Source of the DNA: Plasmopara viticola
Taxonomy: Eukaryota > Oomycota > Peronosporomycetes > Peronosporales > Peronosporaceae
NCBI GenBank assembly: GCA_001695595.3
Contig: MBPM02000060.1
Location: 372,001 to 436,000 of the forward strand
Length of the DNA: 64,000 bases
Direction: 5' to 3'
The first letter of the stretch is position 1; each line of letters opens with the position of its first letter. Positions 28,101 to 41,184 of this stretch are shown piece by piece. The notes beneath the pieces are model-generated. The model was not told the origin of the DNA. It was given only the letters and a program-made list of their open reading frames with translations, and made no database searches. The translations under genes were made by a program, and so were the position numbers.

Positions 28101-28431
28101 AAAGAGCAAGGATCCGTCATAATTGCGACCACGAATTTATTGACGCTTCAACCATTTTGAGTACGATGAAAAACAAAGTGCTACTTTGTCGACCCAACCT
28201 GTCTTTTAATTGCGTTCCACCGCTTATTTATTGCGTAATTGTTGTTCAAAAAGCGTATTTTTTTGCACACCATTGTGCAAGGAGCTGTGTGATCCCGTCA
28301 AACAATCCGTAATTTGTCTAGTTGAAGTTGATAACATCTTAAATTTTGTGCAAAAAGCAAACACTTGTGCCGCGTGATTAACAAACAGTTTTGTATTAAG
28401 CAATTATGCATCAAGCGTTGAGGTTATATGT
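25189..28431. other. Gene desert with degenerate gag-like fragments
   Basis: No intact gene. Short related fragments at about 25725-25790 (CTTGCCGGCTCCTACAAG) and 27283-27330 (CTTGCTAGCTTCTACAAG), with a third near 56245-56275, read LASxYK-type peptides and look like pieces of one retroelement family. Nothing else recognisable. Confidence 0.5.
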
Positions 28432-28800
28432 ACTGTGACATGCCCACATAGCACTTATACAGAGAGGAAGCGTTTGGGTAGATAAAAAATCTTCCGGTGA
28501 GCGATCGCTCAACATCTCCAGGCTTTAAAGGAATGGTCAATGCAATAAATTGTAGCTTAAAAATTAAAGCGCTTCTAACAATATTTATTATCTCGGTTTT
28601 ACTTATTCTGTAAATCAGTTAAGGTTTTATTTAGTAATTCAGGGACGAACAATATTGATTTCGGTATCACTTCATACACCTTATAATAAAAATTAGTTTG
28701 TTACCGATAGAGTGCCTGTCGCGCACTTAATGTCGCCATTCGTTAAAGGCTTCTGGATGAAAAACCAATTCTCACCAAATAAGCTCAACGACCCGTCAGA
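28432..28800 (+). repeat. LTR-like repeat, copy D
   Basis: Colinear blocks with the copy at 46408: TCTTCCGGTGA(A/G)CGA, AATTGTAGCTTAAAA, AGTGCCT(G/A)TCG(C/T)GCA and (A/C)G(A/C)C(C/T)CG(T/C)(C/T)AGATC in the same order and spacing. Its start (CTGTGACATGCCCACATAGCAC) is a decayed form of the TGTGACG motif. Plus orientation, followed by shared internal sequence up to about 28940 (CCAGCAGG). Confidence 0.65.
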
Positions 28801-31800
28801 TCACTCCGCTGTATCTGGATCATATTTAAAGAGAGATAAATGACTGTTGCCCATCGCTCTTTGCTTTTTATACGAATTAGCAGGCAGTAAAAACGGCCGC
28901 CGACCAGCAGGGGTACTCGAAAACTTCCTATAGACTCCTGGCATGATTGCGTTGGCTTTCAAAGGTGCATTTTTATCCACGTGCCTGACAAGCCTTGGAA
29001 TGCTCTTTGCTTCAAAGAGCCCCTTAGGCAAAAAAACCAAATTCTAATAGACCCAAAAAAAACGCGAGCACGTTTATAGCGTAAACTTCTTTAGAAGGAA
29101 TGTCGCACTTTACTGTTCTATCTTTTGTTCCGGGTGAAGAAACTTCTTCAATTTAATGCTCAGTTTCTAGCTTGTCACTCCCCCGCCCAAAGTATTTTTT
29201 CACGGAGAGCCTAAGGGTGAGCCGGCCTCAAACTTTGCTTTCAGAGTGCAGGCATTGATAATGAAAAAACCTATTTAAAGTACACATTTAAAGGAGAACA
29301 TCTGCATTCGAGATCACTTTCTTAAGATTGCCATGATCTGGTGCCTTCTTGTCGAACAGGGCCCTGAGTGTTGGTTTTCGTGGGCCCGCTGACTTAACTT
29401 CGAAACAATGAACTGAAGTGTTGCCGAGCAGAGCAAAATCGGCTGCTTTGGCTGCAGGAGACATTGGCGCATGATCCGTGTATGCCCAAATTGGGGTAGA
29501 CGAAGTAGTACAATGACTAGGAGAATTGCTGTCAAAAGCGTTTTTCAGTGCTGGTTACCAGTAAAAGAGGGGTATAGTGCTAGGAAATAAATTAGCTCTC
29601 ATGATCGATGACAAATTATAAAAGCCCAGTCCCTAATAGCTTGACAGCTTTCAAAGGAGGTACATTTTTGCGATAAGCTTCACGACTGTGAATACAGATG
29701 TACAAGCATACATACTAGTATCTCGAGTCTTGGTAGCCTTTAGACCGTCGGGAAAGCTCGAAAGACAGCAAACAGTTGCGATCAGCAGAAGTAGGGTTGA
29801 CATATTTTCGACCGAGATCAGCAAAAAAATGTAAGCTGGCTAATGGACGGTTTTAGACGTCTCGAGGGTCGAACTAGATCTAAGTGTGAAACTTGAACAT
29901 CCCGTGCGAACATGGCTATATTTGTCCATGGCATGGAAAAGTGTAACTTGAGTTTGGGTATGCCGTAGTTGAAAAAGTACGAGTCTTGGAACAATTTGCA
30001 TAGCAAGGTTCTAGGTGCTAGCCTTTCTGTCCCGCGCATCAAGATTTTCGCGATATATATATTTCCCTCTGCTGTACGTGGCAATTTCTTGAAAGAAAGT
30101 CTAAAAAGGTCTACACCGTAAGTGAATATGAGAGGGTTTCAAAGAAGGTCCCACTACAAAGTATGTAGTCGTGACGACGTCGTCGTTTTTGTGCGGAAAA
30201 CTATGTTCGAAGGCACCACCAGTACCTGTAGACGCTATAATAACTTTCAGATTTCGATACCATTGAGCCATAGGTGTGCCACAAACCGGGTTACCAAAGG
30301 TCCGCAAGACAAATTAGGCAAGATAGGTTTACATGATAAATGACATGTAACCACTAACGGCTTGCAACCAAATCTGCCAGCGAGCGACATAGGATATAGC
30401 AAAAAGTACCGATTATTAAAGTGCTATCAAGAGTGGATGGCACAGGTCTATTAATATAGAATAGAGATGCGAAACAAAGTCGCACCTCTGCGCCGCAAAC
30501 AATCCATTCATTGACAAACAGACCCTAGTCGTGAAAATGACTAAGTCGCTGTGTCACTAGAGGGGTGCCTAAATCGGAGATTCATCAAATGAGCTTTTGG
30601 CTGGACTATAAGCCAAAATACGGTAGAGGTGGCGTCTTTGCAAGTTGGAAGTTTAAAAATGTCAATACATCCTACATTCAGGACGAGGATGTCTAAGATC
30701 GGACTTATTGATAGCCCACGTTGCTCTTGTATCTGAGATCCTAAAGAAACTTTAGAAAACCGCGTATCTCTGTCTTAGGAATAATTTTGGGTGGTAATTA
30801 GAGAGCCGCCACCAAAACTTTTTCCGTATCTCACGAAAATTTTTTTGTGTCAGGCACGTAAAATTGTGTCAATGACCTCTGTCACAGGTTTTTTTAGCTC
30901 ATTTGTCGAAGTGGCTTCAAATGACATGATGTAAAAATCGAAATGCGCGCACTCGTCATCAACTTTGGCGACATGTTCTTGCTTTTAAAAAAGCTTAAAG
31001 GTGCAACAACATCATTGACTTATCATTTTAGGGGCGAAAATTATACTACTCACCACACAGAGTAGTGCGCGTATCGCTTTATTCCTTACTAATTAACCCT
31101 CCGGTACTGACACGACCTCGCAAGTTGTCATATGACCTTTCAAGTATTGTTTTCTGTAAAAAAAAAATTCATTTTTTAACGATCATTTATAAATACCAAG
31201 TTTAAGAACTAGAGATAGAGTTGATGTAGCTTACGGTCCCTGTGTAGGCCAATCTTGTAAAAGTGATGCAACAAATCGTTTATATCATCATCTGTCTATA
31301 AACGGTCTGTTATGACAACAGCAAAAGGGTTTAATAGCCGCAATAATGTTTGCCGTAGCACAACGATAAGCTGCTGGCTTTTATCGAGACCATTGTGTCT
31401 GGAAGGCCATGGTAAATGGCAACTGTACCACAAACAGTCTTTGCTTCTTTCTTTCCGGCTCTATGACTAGAACAGGTTTTCATTTTCACTCTTTTTCTCT
31501 CAAGCACGTTTTGCTTGCTTCGCTATTTGAATCTAGTACGCCAAAATTGAAGTGTCCCAAGGATACTTCGTCTTAGCATATCATACAGGGCTTAGAAGTA
31601 AATAAAAACACTCAAACATTTACCAATGACAAGTGAATCCTTGCCATAAACTTAACAGTTTCTCACGGCAGTGTCAAGCTGCCTGGATCGAAACATAATG
31701 GTCGAAGCAATAGTGTGAAAAGGCGGTTAACGTCACTAGGGCGCTTGATAGTTTTTGTACCAATTCCATAGTACGACGCTTTGCTTACTAATCGCCGCGA

Positions 31801-33313
31801 GAGACATATCTATCTCTCTCACTTGTATCTGATTCCAATTTTAGTGCACTTTACATGGAACATTAGGACATATTGTCAAGTCCTTGGAACGGATGTTTCT
31901 GAACTGTTTGACATCCCTCTTTTTACAGGTCAACGTTTTGCTGTTAATATGGCAGACACTATTGCTATATTAAGCTTTGCCTCGACCAATTTGTCCCGTA
32001 AGCTGTCGAAAAAGTCAAATTTATTGAGTAAATTCACAATAAGCGTAAGTGCCAACAACATTAAGCATCCACGCGATTATTGTGCTCAATCCATTTGCAA
32101 AAGTTATTTGGGTGCAACGCATCGAAACCTCGTGCATTTGCACGAATATTTATTTGTTTTTAAACATTGGCCTTAGGTATGCGCAAACTTCACATGCCAC
32201 CTTCCCAAGAGCTGTTGTTAATCAGGCTAAAGATAGGAGCGACCAGTATTTTGCCCCATTTATTGGCTGGGTGAGCTGATTAAGATGTCTCTGCACACAC
32301 AGCGCTCCACGTAAAATTACTTAGCATAAGTGATTTTAGGGCACCAAACCACTGTAAGTCCCAAATCATCGCAAAAAAAGCACGCAAAGTCTTGATGCTT
32401 CTGATTCCGCGAATTGTCTTAGAATCCGTCCTGCCTACTAAACACAAACGATTATATCCTCGTGAAGCAAATAGAAGTCTATGTGATCCTTACTCGCTCG
32501 AAATCTTTCATCCATCGGTCACACACTCTTTTACCTTCAGTGAAATAAGCGCCTGAGTCATACGTATGAAAAGCGATCCTTGGTGTACTTACTTTTTTTA
32601 TAAAAAGTTTTTTTCTGTACTTCAGGACGAAGCCTGAGCCAGATAGATAATACACCTGAGACGAGCTCACGTGATGGTGCTGCATAACCAAGAATTTTTA
32701 TTTGCTACAGCTGATACTACATTTGTTAATTACACTACCCACGCGAACATAATTTAATTGCTGTGTTGAAAATCATTTCTCTTTCTAGCTTAATCCTTAA
32801 CATTAAAAGAATACACGCATCAGAGATCTCCGAAGCTAAGTTAGTGCTGTATGCTTCTGATACCAATTTGCGCCAGCAACAAAGGCTATAGCTTCATAAA
32901 GGATGCGCCAGGGTCGTGAACGACGAGCTTAAATGAATATGTATATCAGATAGCCCTTTGAGCAAAGAAGACTAAAAAAGATCTCTAACTCTATCGCGGT
33001 GACCAACAAACATCCATTGTTCTATATTGCTCGGCGGTCCGAAGGGCACCTTTGTCACGCATGAAGATGAGAGCCGAGGGCACTTGAGTGAGCAATCGTC
33101 TATTTAATTAATTGCTAAGACTACTCAAACATCACGATCGCGTAGAAGTAAAAAATATAGGACTTGTCATTCAACTCGCCAGTCATGTGAAGGGTTCACC
33201 TTAAAAAACAGGAAAGCTTACAACTTCCAGGAGCCGAAACTCGACCTAGGATGATCTTGCCAATTAAATCGCCAACAGGAGGGAATGGGAGCAGTCCAAG
33301 ACGACAACTCTTG
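28801..33313. other. Gene desert
   Basis: No convincing gene. Part of 29400-29490 resembles 56945-57010 (GTGTTGCCG(A/G)GCA(A/G)AG, TGCTTTGG(C/T)TGC), marking another decayed repeat family. The first 150 bp belong to the LTR-flanked element D. Confidence 0.5.
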
Positions 33314-33502
33314 TTACATTTCTTGTATGGGTCCAGTAGCCAAAACCGCTAATGTAGTCTTTGAGGGGGGCGACTCGCCCAACGCCATATACCGACACAA
33401 GTCGCCGTATTGTGAACCGTCTACCCGCTTTTCTTCCCGATGAGAAAACGAAAAACCTTCGAGTTGTATGATGCAAGCCGTGGCGACAAGTAGTATGCTC
33501 AT
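33314..33502 (-). CDS. Possible short secreted peptide, 62 aa
   Basis: Starts MSILLVATACIIQLEGFSFS, a good hydrophobic signal-peptide-like N-terminus with a small residue at the likely cleavage site, followed by HREEKR and a short mature part with one cysteine. No RXLR, LFLAK or other effector motif. In a gene desert of an oomycete, short secreted peptides are common, but a 62-codon frame can occur by chance. Confidence 0.2.
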   Translation of the reverse strand: MSILLVATACIIQLEGFSFSHREEKRVDGSQYGDLCRYMALGESPPSKTTLAVLATGPIQEM

Positions 33503-34506
33503 CAGCTTCACGCATTTGGAGGCGTTCGGAAAGCTAATTCTCGCGTGGTATCCAGGAATGCAGCTTGACTCAAAAACTTCCTATTACAGAGTGGACAAAC
33601 GATGATTTTACGCGTGCTCTTAGTACCATGCAAATTACGCTTAAAACTTTTACCTAGCGTTATAACAATCTTAATGACAAATTTAGCTCGCACCCGTTAT
33701 TGAGATACCCTTAAGTTTTCCTTACCACAATTCAGTCGAAGGATCTATTGTGGATTAATTAGACACGCATTGACTTACCTCTTAGATGCCTCGACCACGG
33801 CACAAAGCCAACTTAGGGGCTGGGAATAAAAGACTTAGAAATATATCTCTACTGTATCGCCAAAAGACAGCTGATTTGGCAAAAAGCGCTAGTGCTTTTG
33901 TTTTTTGTAGCGCAACGAGTCGTTCCGGAGCCAATCCAGCGGCTCTCACAATATTAGTGAAATGAGATTATCATACAGCTTTGGGAGACGCTTCTGGCAC
34001 CCGCGAGAGCGCCTTCACTCCCTTACGCACTGCGCATAACAATGTTACTGCTTTTCACGGTTCGAGAGCGCAGGAGAGACTCGCACTCGCTTCCGTTGTG
34101 ACCTCGCACTATCTTCATGGAGGATATCAGCACCTGCATGACTGAAGATACGAGCTCAAAATCTCTTGGGGTCAGCTTTGGTGGTGAGATAGTGGTTTCT
34201 TTGGAGCGATCTCGGACTTTGAGGCCCTTGAGAAGAAGATGACTTCTTTAGTCGTATACCTTGTAGGCTTCACAAGCAGACTGACCGCCGCGCATCTTTA
34301 ACTAAGGCTTTTAACTCCTTTGAGAATGCGCTTCCCTTCGTAGTTAACTCTAGACTTGGTCTGTTTCAGCCATATAAACTCGCGACTTCTTAGTCTTATC
34401 TCCTACATAGTCGAGTAATAAGGCTGGATACTCGTACTTTCTTTACCAACAAAATCGAGGGCGGAGACAGCGCACTAATAAAGTGTATGGGGTATTTAAG
34501 ATCCAT
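33503..34506. other. Gene-free stretch
   Basis: No coding frame, no repeat recognised, except the TSD of the SINE-like insertion at its right edge. Confidence 0.5.
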
Positions 34507-34847
34507 ATGAGAATATGGAAAAATGTTGGGTTGACGCCCTCCTTCCAAGCGCGAGGGCTAAATGCTCCCGCGCTTCGGGCAGGTGCTCTCGGGCATCTGC
34601 AGGTCTCTAACGAGTCTCACCCTCGACGCGACGGTCTCCAGCACCAGGGCGCCACCTGGGCTCTTGCCAAGTCAGAGCTAAACAAAATAATGGAAGACCC
34701 TGAAGACCTCGGTGCTGGCTGCACTGCCCGCCGAACGGGACCCGGCGTATGCGGACACCACTCTATGCCGTGGACTAGCCAGACTGAGCCTAGCATGTGC
34801 ATAACTTGGCAACGCGATAACGTATTACAATACAATGAGAATATGGA
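34507..34847 (+). mobile_element. SINE-like element, copy 2, with 13-bp target duplication
   Basis: Body about 34520-34834 in forward orientation (TTGGGTTGACGCCCTCC ... CGTATTACAATACA), flanked by perfect ATGAGAATATGGA copies at 34507-34519 and 34835-34847. Around 90 percent similar to copy 1 by eye. It keeps the tail (ATTACAATACA) and an internal open stretch that is not expected to be functional. Confidence 0.85.
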
Positions 34848-34982
34848 TTAAGGATTAAGATACCTTTCGAGACATTGAGGCACCTATCCATGCAAATCCT
34901 GGACTGTAGAAATTGCAATGCTCAAAAAATTTCTAAGAATACCTCTTCTAGGTATTTTTTTAATTAGCAAAGCTTAATCACC

Positions 34983-35062
34983 GCAATTTTTAAAAAAGTA
35001 AAATCTATATTTGTTTCTTAACGATTAGAGATTTTACTTTTTCACGGTTATTTAAAAATTGC
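34983..35062. repeat. Imperfect inverted repeat
   Basis: GCAATTTTTAAAAAAGTAAAATCT pairs with AGATTTTACTTT...TTTAAAAATTGC across a loop of about 25 nt, with one bulge (CACGGTTA) in the right arm. Probably a small fold-back or MITE remnant. Confidence 0.7.
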
Positions 35063-38000
35063 TTTTGTTAGGGCAGAGTGAATAGGTGCAATCGTATCCC
35101 TTGCTCTGATGAATCGTTCAATTGACATTTTGCGCAGTTGGTCAGCTCTTTTTTACAAGGACACTGATCTCAAGCTCAAACTTCGCCGCCTTTTCACACC
35201 ATACCCGTCATCAAATGTTGGCCCAGCAAATTCGACGAGCCGTGTATAATCCAGGGCCAGTGTTTCCGAGTTTACCTGGCTTGGATCTTATTACGGCTTA
35301 AGCAGACCAACATACAGCTAAAGGTGTGTATGCATTCGTTAAAAAAGTCAAGCGTACACACTAAGCCAGTTTTGGCTATTAGTGTGAGCGCAGTTTACTC
35401 TAAAGTAAGTGTATCAGAAGCGAGATTTTCAGCGCAAAAAATACGATATTTTCAGATTTTCAATTTTACCAACTTGCTTCATCCCTTTACAATTTTGTGT
35501 TTGGCTTGTCATGTGCTCATACCGTTACGGGCACGGTGGTCTTTGTGTGTCACTTACGCAAGCTATTGCGTTAGAACCTCTTCCATTCAGTACCTACGGA
35601 GAGATCAACAGGGTGTTATAAAGATACGTAAGCATAATCTTCCCGACACAATTGTGTCATGCAGTCTATTGCTGATTTTAATAACACAAATTGATTAGAT
35701 GTCTACTGCTGACGTCAACAGCAGACCATATATAACCATATCACGATCGAAAAGGGTCATTGGTGTGCTCGTGAATACACTACACAGTATGTGTGCTCAG
35801 GCGTTACCCTGTGACCGACAAATATTCTAATGATTGAAATTTCAATCACCAATCCATTTTATGCATCTACAGCCTTACAAACCTTTGATCGCTAAGACAC
35901 CTTATAATTTGCCACTTCCTCGTAGAATGCGTGCTCGGAGGCTCAAATTCGATCGGACAAGACCTGGGTGATTTATGCCTGGGTAAAGAGAGCTCAAGTC
36001 GTCGGCATTAAAATTCGCCAGCTCCTGGGTTGCCCGCGCTATGCACCGATCAAAGCAACACCATAGCAAAGAGCACTGGTTATGCTGACTCATCGTTACT
36101 TTTAGAAATAGAAAATAAAGGAGAGCGCCACGTAGACCGCGTCCTCGAACGACGCTAAAATCAAACTTAATATTTCGAAAATTTTCTCACCTGGAGAAAT
36201 CATGGCAGCTGTAGGTCCCACTTATATAAGAAAATCTGACGTTGTGAAGGCTTCTTATCGCGTTAATCAGTACTTTCAGCGTGATAACGTACCTCACCGC
36301 CAAGGTTGGGAGTGCTTAGGCACGAGCACTCCTAACTACAAGTTTGTTGGCAGTCGATGACGAGTTTTCAGTCGAAAACCTTACAAAAGGTGCCTTATTA
36401 ACCTCGGCGAATTTAGTGCAACCGAAGTGTACATCTTCTTATCTTCTAAACACTAGTTTTAAGAAACATTTCGTTGTGCACAGACGTTTGCTGAGACGTG
36501 CGTATCACCGTTCGGTATGTAGTACCAGTACAAGCCCTTCATTCGATCAAGATTACGTACGAGCGTATGGTCCGCATAGGATTTAACGGCTCTGATAATC
36601 CAAAGCTGCGCGAGCCTCAACTAAGTCATTCGTAAATATTGAAGCTCTGGTGTCATAGTCGGCCATAACACTCGGTGTAGCCTCTTCATTTGATCATAGC
36701 CGGCTCGCGTATCCGTCTTTGGGTTAGAAATCAAGCAATATTCATTTTGTTACGGCTGCAACCTTAGCTCTTGCGCCTTTCCAGCTCATTAGTCTATAGC
36801 GATTATTTGGAGAACGGGCACAAATTTTGTGGAGTGCGCACTAATAACACCTGTCGACTGCGAAAACGCTGTGTGCGACGAGCAGTGTCGGGCGGCATAT
36901 GCAGGATACCATCAAAAGAACTACTTGGGCTACTTGACTTGGGTGTGTGAGCTGAAGGCTCATAAGATGGGCTTGTACTTTGTTGAGTGGAGCACTCGAC
37001 CTTTAAGCTCCATTTTTTGTTCTCAGAGCAGAAATTTACAGATGCGCAAGGCGCAAGTATGCTCTACAATTATTGAGATCGTCGTTTGACGGCAAAGCGT
37101 GCTCAAATCGGAATATTCGGGCAAAAAAATGCTGTTAAATTTTGACAATGCGCTTGATGTGATTGATGAGGCAGCCGGCTTAGCTGGCGTTGATATAATC
37201 TAGTGATCTTAGCCTCATTCAGTTTGTTAGAAGGCTCAAGTCACAATGTCCAATCGATTTTGTCGTGCACCAGAAGCCACCGTTTATTAAGCCCATTTTT
37301 GAGGCAGAATTACTGAGTGTGGATGCATGAAGAAATTTTTCCGATCTTGAAGAGATCTTAGTGTGCAATATATAGCAGCCCAAAGGCTACTTATTCATGA
37401 AGAATCGCTCTTTTGTTTTTACTTATAACTTTTATGATGCAATCTTACAACTTAGGAAGGGACTGTGTAATACTCCTTTCAGGCACTTTTATTGAAATTG
37501 CTGTTGCACCAATAGCACACATCGTGTAACGGCCCATTTTGTGTTCAGACGATTGGAAACGTGATAACTTTCCCTAACTTGGCAAAGGTCGAGACTCTAC
37601 CTCGGCCATATTATTATAGATCGCCACAGATAATCCTAAATTTTGCTCGATACCATAACCAGCAGCTTTTCAGTAGAAATAGTCAACAGAGTGATGGCTA
37701 TCACTTACCCTGGACTAATTTACCCTGAACAAAGCAATTAGTTAGTTGCTAATGCTGGTAGCTCACCGACCCTTTTAAGACCGAGCTCCGCATATGCCAT
37801 TACACCATAAGTCTTTTTCGGTCAGTAGGGTGTTCAGCCCACCGATGCCACAACTCTTTTTGCTTCTTAAAATCTCGATGCTAAATTTGTTTAACGTTGT
37901 GTCATTCCCACGAATTAGGTTGCTAGATTTTTTGCGCGAAACAGTGTGAGGACTTCTTACAAAGCTCTTTTGTTGATTTGTGCACTTGAAAGTAATTTTC

Positions 38001-38562
38001 TAGAATGAATATATTGACAAAATTGCATTATAATGTAAAAGTATGGCAACCTCGGATCCATCCATGCATGGTTTAAAGTTTCTGTGGCCAAGTCGCGGGG
38101 ACGGGTTTTATACGAGCATACGCTCGAGAAAATCGATAGCCATGGACCTCGCTTCGTATCAGTATCTTTTAAAAAACGTGATAGTCGATTGAAGATTCGT
38201 GGTAGTCTACCACAGGGCAACAAATAAAAGCAATACTTAGATCCACTGAAGAGCAAAAAACTTGTCTGAGTGGAATATCAAGACCAAAAGGACTCCTATG
38301 TTCAAAAAGACGTGAATTTTGCGCTTTCTGTAGCGATATATTCAACGTCCAACGCGTTTGGCATAGGAAGTCTGCTTTAGAACCTTACTGTGTAGGCCGA
38401 GGTGCATAGTACTACATTCGTGCATGAACTTCGTAGCATAAAGACGAAACCGAGAGAAATGGGTGATTTCACGCTTTTAGAAGCAACCGCTTTCTGCTAT
38501 GGCGTCGAATATCTCACCACCTTCCATGAGTTCCGAGGATGAGACAGTTAACGTCCTTTTGT
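35063..38562. other. Gene desert
   Basis: Nothing recognisable beyond short chance frames. The composition matches other transposon-derived stretches of the window. Confidence 0.5.
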
Positions 38563-38985
38563 GTAAAGTGACCGTCGTTACCGCCGGGAACAGCTATAAC
38601 GTCATATAATTACTGTATTTCCAAAATGTTCATGCATTCGTATTATCCAGAGAATTGAACGATTATACAATTTCAGACCAGAAGATTGTTCCGATGTCCC
38701 ACTATCCTGGGAGTCAAGGGGGTTTATTGGCTAGGATTGATAAGAAGATGGATGGGGTAAAGAAGAACAATAACTGCAGGATGGTAGCAGCAAATGGGTG
38801 AGAGCCACCAGTTAGCCTGTAGCAAGACAAGATAAGAGCTTTCCATTTAGTACCACTTCTCAATTTGCTTTAAGCAAAAATCACTTTTCCTCCTTCACCG
38901 ACTTCGCTTCGCTCGTCGCTCAAGCCTCGTCCGACGACCGACATTTAACAAGCTGCCTCTGCGACTATGTTACTTTTAAGCTAAG
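38563..38985 (+). repeat. Decayed gypsy LTR, probably solo
   Basis: Colinear with 59528-59905: GTCGT(T/C)ACCG followed by AACAGCTATAACGTCATA, CAGACCAGAAGA, TTTATTGGCT, TCTCA(A/G)TTTGCTTTA, GC(T/C)C(A/G)AGCCTCGT and CGCGACT/TGCGACT blocks in the same order. No gag-pol follows it here, so it is read as a solo LTR. Confidence 0.65.
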
Positions 38986-39675
38986 TGATGCGCGAATAAT
39001 CAACTCGTCGTAATATGTCGACCTTACGACGCAGTTGAGCGGCAATCTCTATTATTTTCTGAACTAGTGTAGCCAGTTTTTTCTTCTCAATAGTCGTTGC
39101 AGGCAAGGCCATCAGCCTGCCGCTCAGTCTGGTAGCAGAATGTCTACCGGCCACGCATTATAGTGCGTAATCATTCGTTGAAAGTGAGTAGAAAATTGCA
39201 GCTGAAGTGAGATTTGTCGGGTGAAAGCGGTACATGTAGTTGTTCTTGCGCGAAGGCAAATTAGCCACAAGCTAGACTCTTTCTGTGTTTTGCTAAGCTT
39301 TAAATAAGCTGTTGCAGACACATGACCCTGCAATGTGATTATTGAAAAACTTTTGGACGAACAGCTCTTTTTCGGGCGACTCGAAACTTCTTCGCTAAGC
39401 GACGTACGTTAAAACTAGCTGTTGCGAAAGAGTGCATACTTTGTTTCGGCTAACAAGCAGGGTCGAGGTTGCGTGTCACGAATAGGAGATGGTGGTGACA
39501 ATGTGGGGTTCACCTGCAAGCATCCCGTTGGTCGATGTTAATTGTACAATACAGACCGACGACAATAAATGCGCGAGTTTTTTTAGATTTTTTGTTTCCA
39601 CTTAATGAAAATGAAAATTTAATGTTTAAAATTAGTTTATCGATTTGCCCTTTTGCATGCATTATAATTTTTAAT
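38986..39675. other. Upstream region of the amino-acid transporter
   Basis: No separate gene. The transporter frame is open back to an earlier ATG at 39535, but codons before 39676 are AT-rich and unlike a transporter N-terminus. Confidence 0.5.
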
Positions 39676-41184
39676 ATGGATTGGTGCTCTGTGTACGACA
39701 ACACTGGTGAAGAGGCGGGCAATTGGGAGGACCATGGCGAGACACGCTCTTCAAGAAACGCGCATCGCCTTTTAAATCACCAGGCATCTTTTCATCTTGC
39801 GGATCAGCAGGAATCCAGCGCGAAATATTCACCTCTTGTAGCCTACGCTTTCACAGTCAATTACATTTTGGGCGTAGGCTCTCTAGGCATTCCTTACGCA
39901 TTTTATCGTGCCGGTTTACTTATGGGTAATGCTATGATCGTCTTCGTGACGCTGTTGTCCTATGTGACGGTCATGTGGGTCTGTGAGAGTGTGGCCAGGG
40001 CGCGCGAGGCGCTCGATTTTAAATTTTCAAGGGACGAAAAGACGTCACTTGTCTCCAATTGCTCCAAAAGCAATGCATCTATAAAGTATGGTGATTTTCC
40101 AGAAGTAACTCACCTTTGTGACAGGTTTCTAGGCTCTACGTGCTCTAAAATGTACCAAGTTGCCCTTTTAGGGCTCATGTACGGAGGTTTGGTAGGGTAC
40201 AGTCAGGTTTTCATCAATACTTTTTTGACTCAGGTGGACATTATTGGAGGATGGAAGTTGTCAAGTGGTCACGTAGCCATGATTTTTGCCATTATCGTTC
40301 TTCCGCTGTCTTGCTCAGATCTGACGGAGCAGATCTACGTCCAATTGGCTATGTCCGTAGTACGTTTTGTGGCGCTATTAATTATGATTCTAGGTGTTGT
40401 TTATGCCCTTTTTAATGATCCGTACGATACTGGAGTTACTATCCAGAATATATCCGACCCCCCATACATTAGTAATTATTCACTCGTGGATTGGTCCGGA
40501 TTTGGCGTCATGTTTAGCACTGCCGTGTTTTCGCAATTGTTTCAGCATTCGGTACCGGGATTGTTGGCACCGCTGGGCGATAAAAACCAGGGTAAGGCCT
40601 CAGCGATTTTTAGTAGTACGCTACTTACAACGATGGTCTTTTACATCCTGCTGGGATCGGTATGCTCCCTGTATTTTGGACCTAAGTTGTCGACTAGTGT
40701 AAATTTGAATTGGGCCGAATTTACGTGGGGTATAAGTGAATCAATGACGCTCGTCCCGCTACGAGCGAAGATATTATCAAAGATTGTCGTAGTTTTTCCT
40801 GCTCTCGATACTCTGAGCGTGTTTCCACTTATCTCTGTGACACTAGGAGATAACATAGCTGCAGTATTACCACAAAGATGGATGAAAGGAAGGGGACCGA
40901 CGTGGAAACTCCTGTGTCGATTTGGAGCTGCTGTTCCCCCATTACTGACATCAATGTTTATGTCGGATCTGTCTACTACGCTCCAAATTAGTGGGATTAT
41001 GGGCATATATGTGGCGTTTTTCGCCCCTGCCTTACTTCAATTACAAGCGAGTCGTGAATTCTCTAGCAAGAACGTTTACAGTGGAAAATTTAGTGGAACG
41101 GCGTATGTTTTTGGTGTATTGATGTTTGGTGCGCTAGCATTGCTCGTCTTGTTATACCAGTTAGTGCTGCAGATTGCTGATTAA
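39676..41184 (+). CDS. AAAP-family amino-acid transporter
   Basis: 502 residues from ATG 39676 (MDWCSVYDNTGEEAGN); an in-frame ATG at 39535 would add 47 residues. A hydrophilic N-terminus of about 50 residues leads into YSPLVAYAFTVNYILGVGSL, the conserved first helix of the AAAP (SLC32/36/38) family with the GxGxLGIP-type unwound segment (GVGSLGIPYAF). About eleven membrane segments follow, including LLGLMYGGLVGYSQVF, VFSQLFQHSVPGLLAPLGDK and the FPALDTLSVFPLISVTLGDN stretch typical of oomycete members. Family knowledge: proton- or sodium-coupled uptake or vacuolar transport of amino acids. Single exon, no lesions. Isolated between two deserts. Confidence 0.9.
   Translation: MDWCSVYDNTGEEAGNWEDHGETRSSRNAHRLLNHQASFHLADQQESSAKYSPLVAYAFTVNYILGVGSLGIPYAFYRAGLLMGNAMIVFVTLLSYVTVMWVCESVARAREALDFKFSRDEKTSLVSNCSKSNASIKYGDFPEVTHLCDRFLGSTCSKMYQVALLGLMYGGLVGYSQVFINTFLTQVDIIGGWKLSSGHVAMIFAIIVLPLSCSDLTEQIYVQLAMSVVRFVALLIMILGVVYALFNDPYDTGVTIQNISDPPYISNYSLVDWSGFGVMFSTAVFSQLFQHSVPGLLAPLGDKNQGKASAIFSSTLLTTMVFYILLGSVCSLYFGPKLSTSVNLNWAEFTWGISESMTLVPLRAKILSKIVVVFPALDTLSVFPLISVTLGDNIAAVLPQRWMKGRGPTWKLLCRFGAAVPPLLTSMFMSDLSTTLQISGIMGIYVAFFAPALLQLQASREFSSKNVYSGKFSGTAYVFGVLMFGALALLVLLYQLVLQIAD

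Noticed and set aside
33264..33515. RXLR-type effector in the overlapping frame
   Set aside because: No RXLR-EER arrangement follows a signal peptide in any frame.
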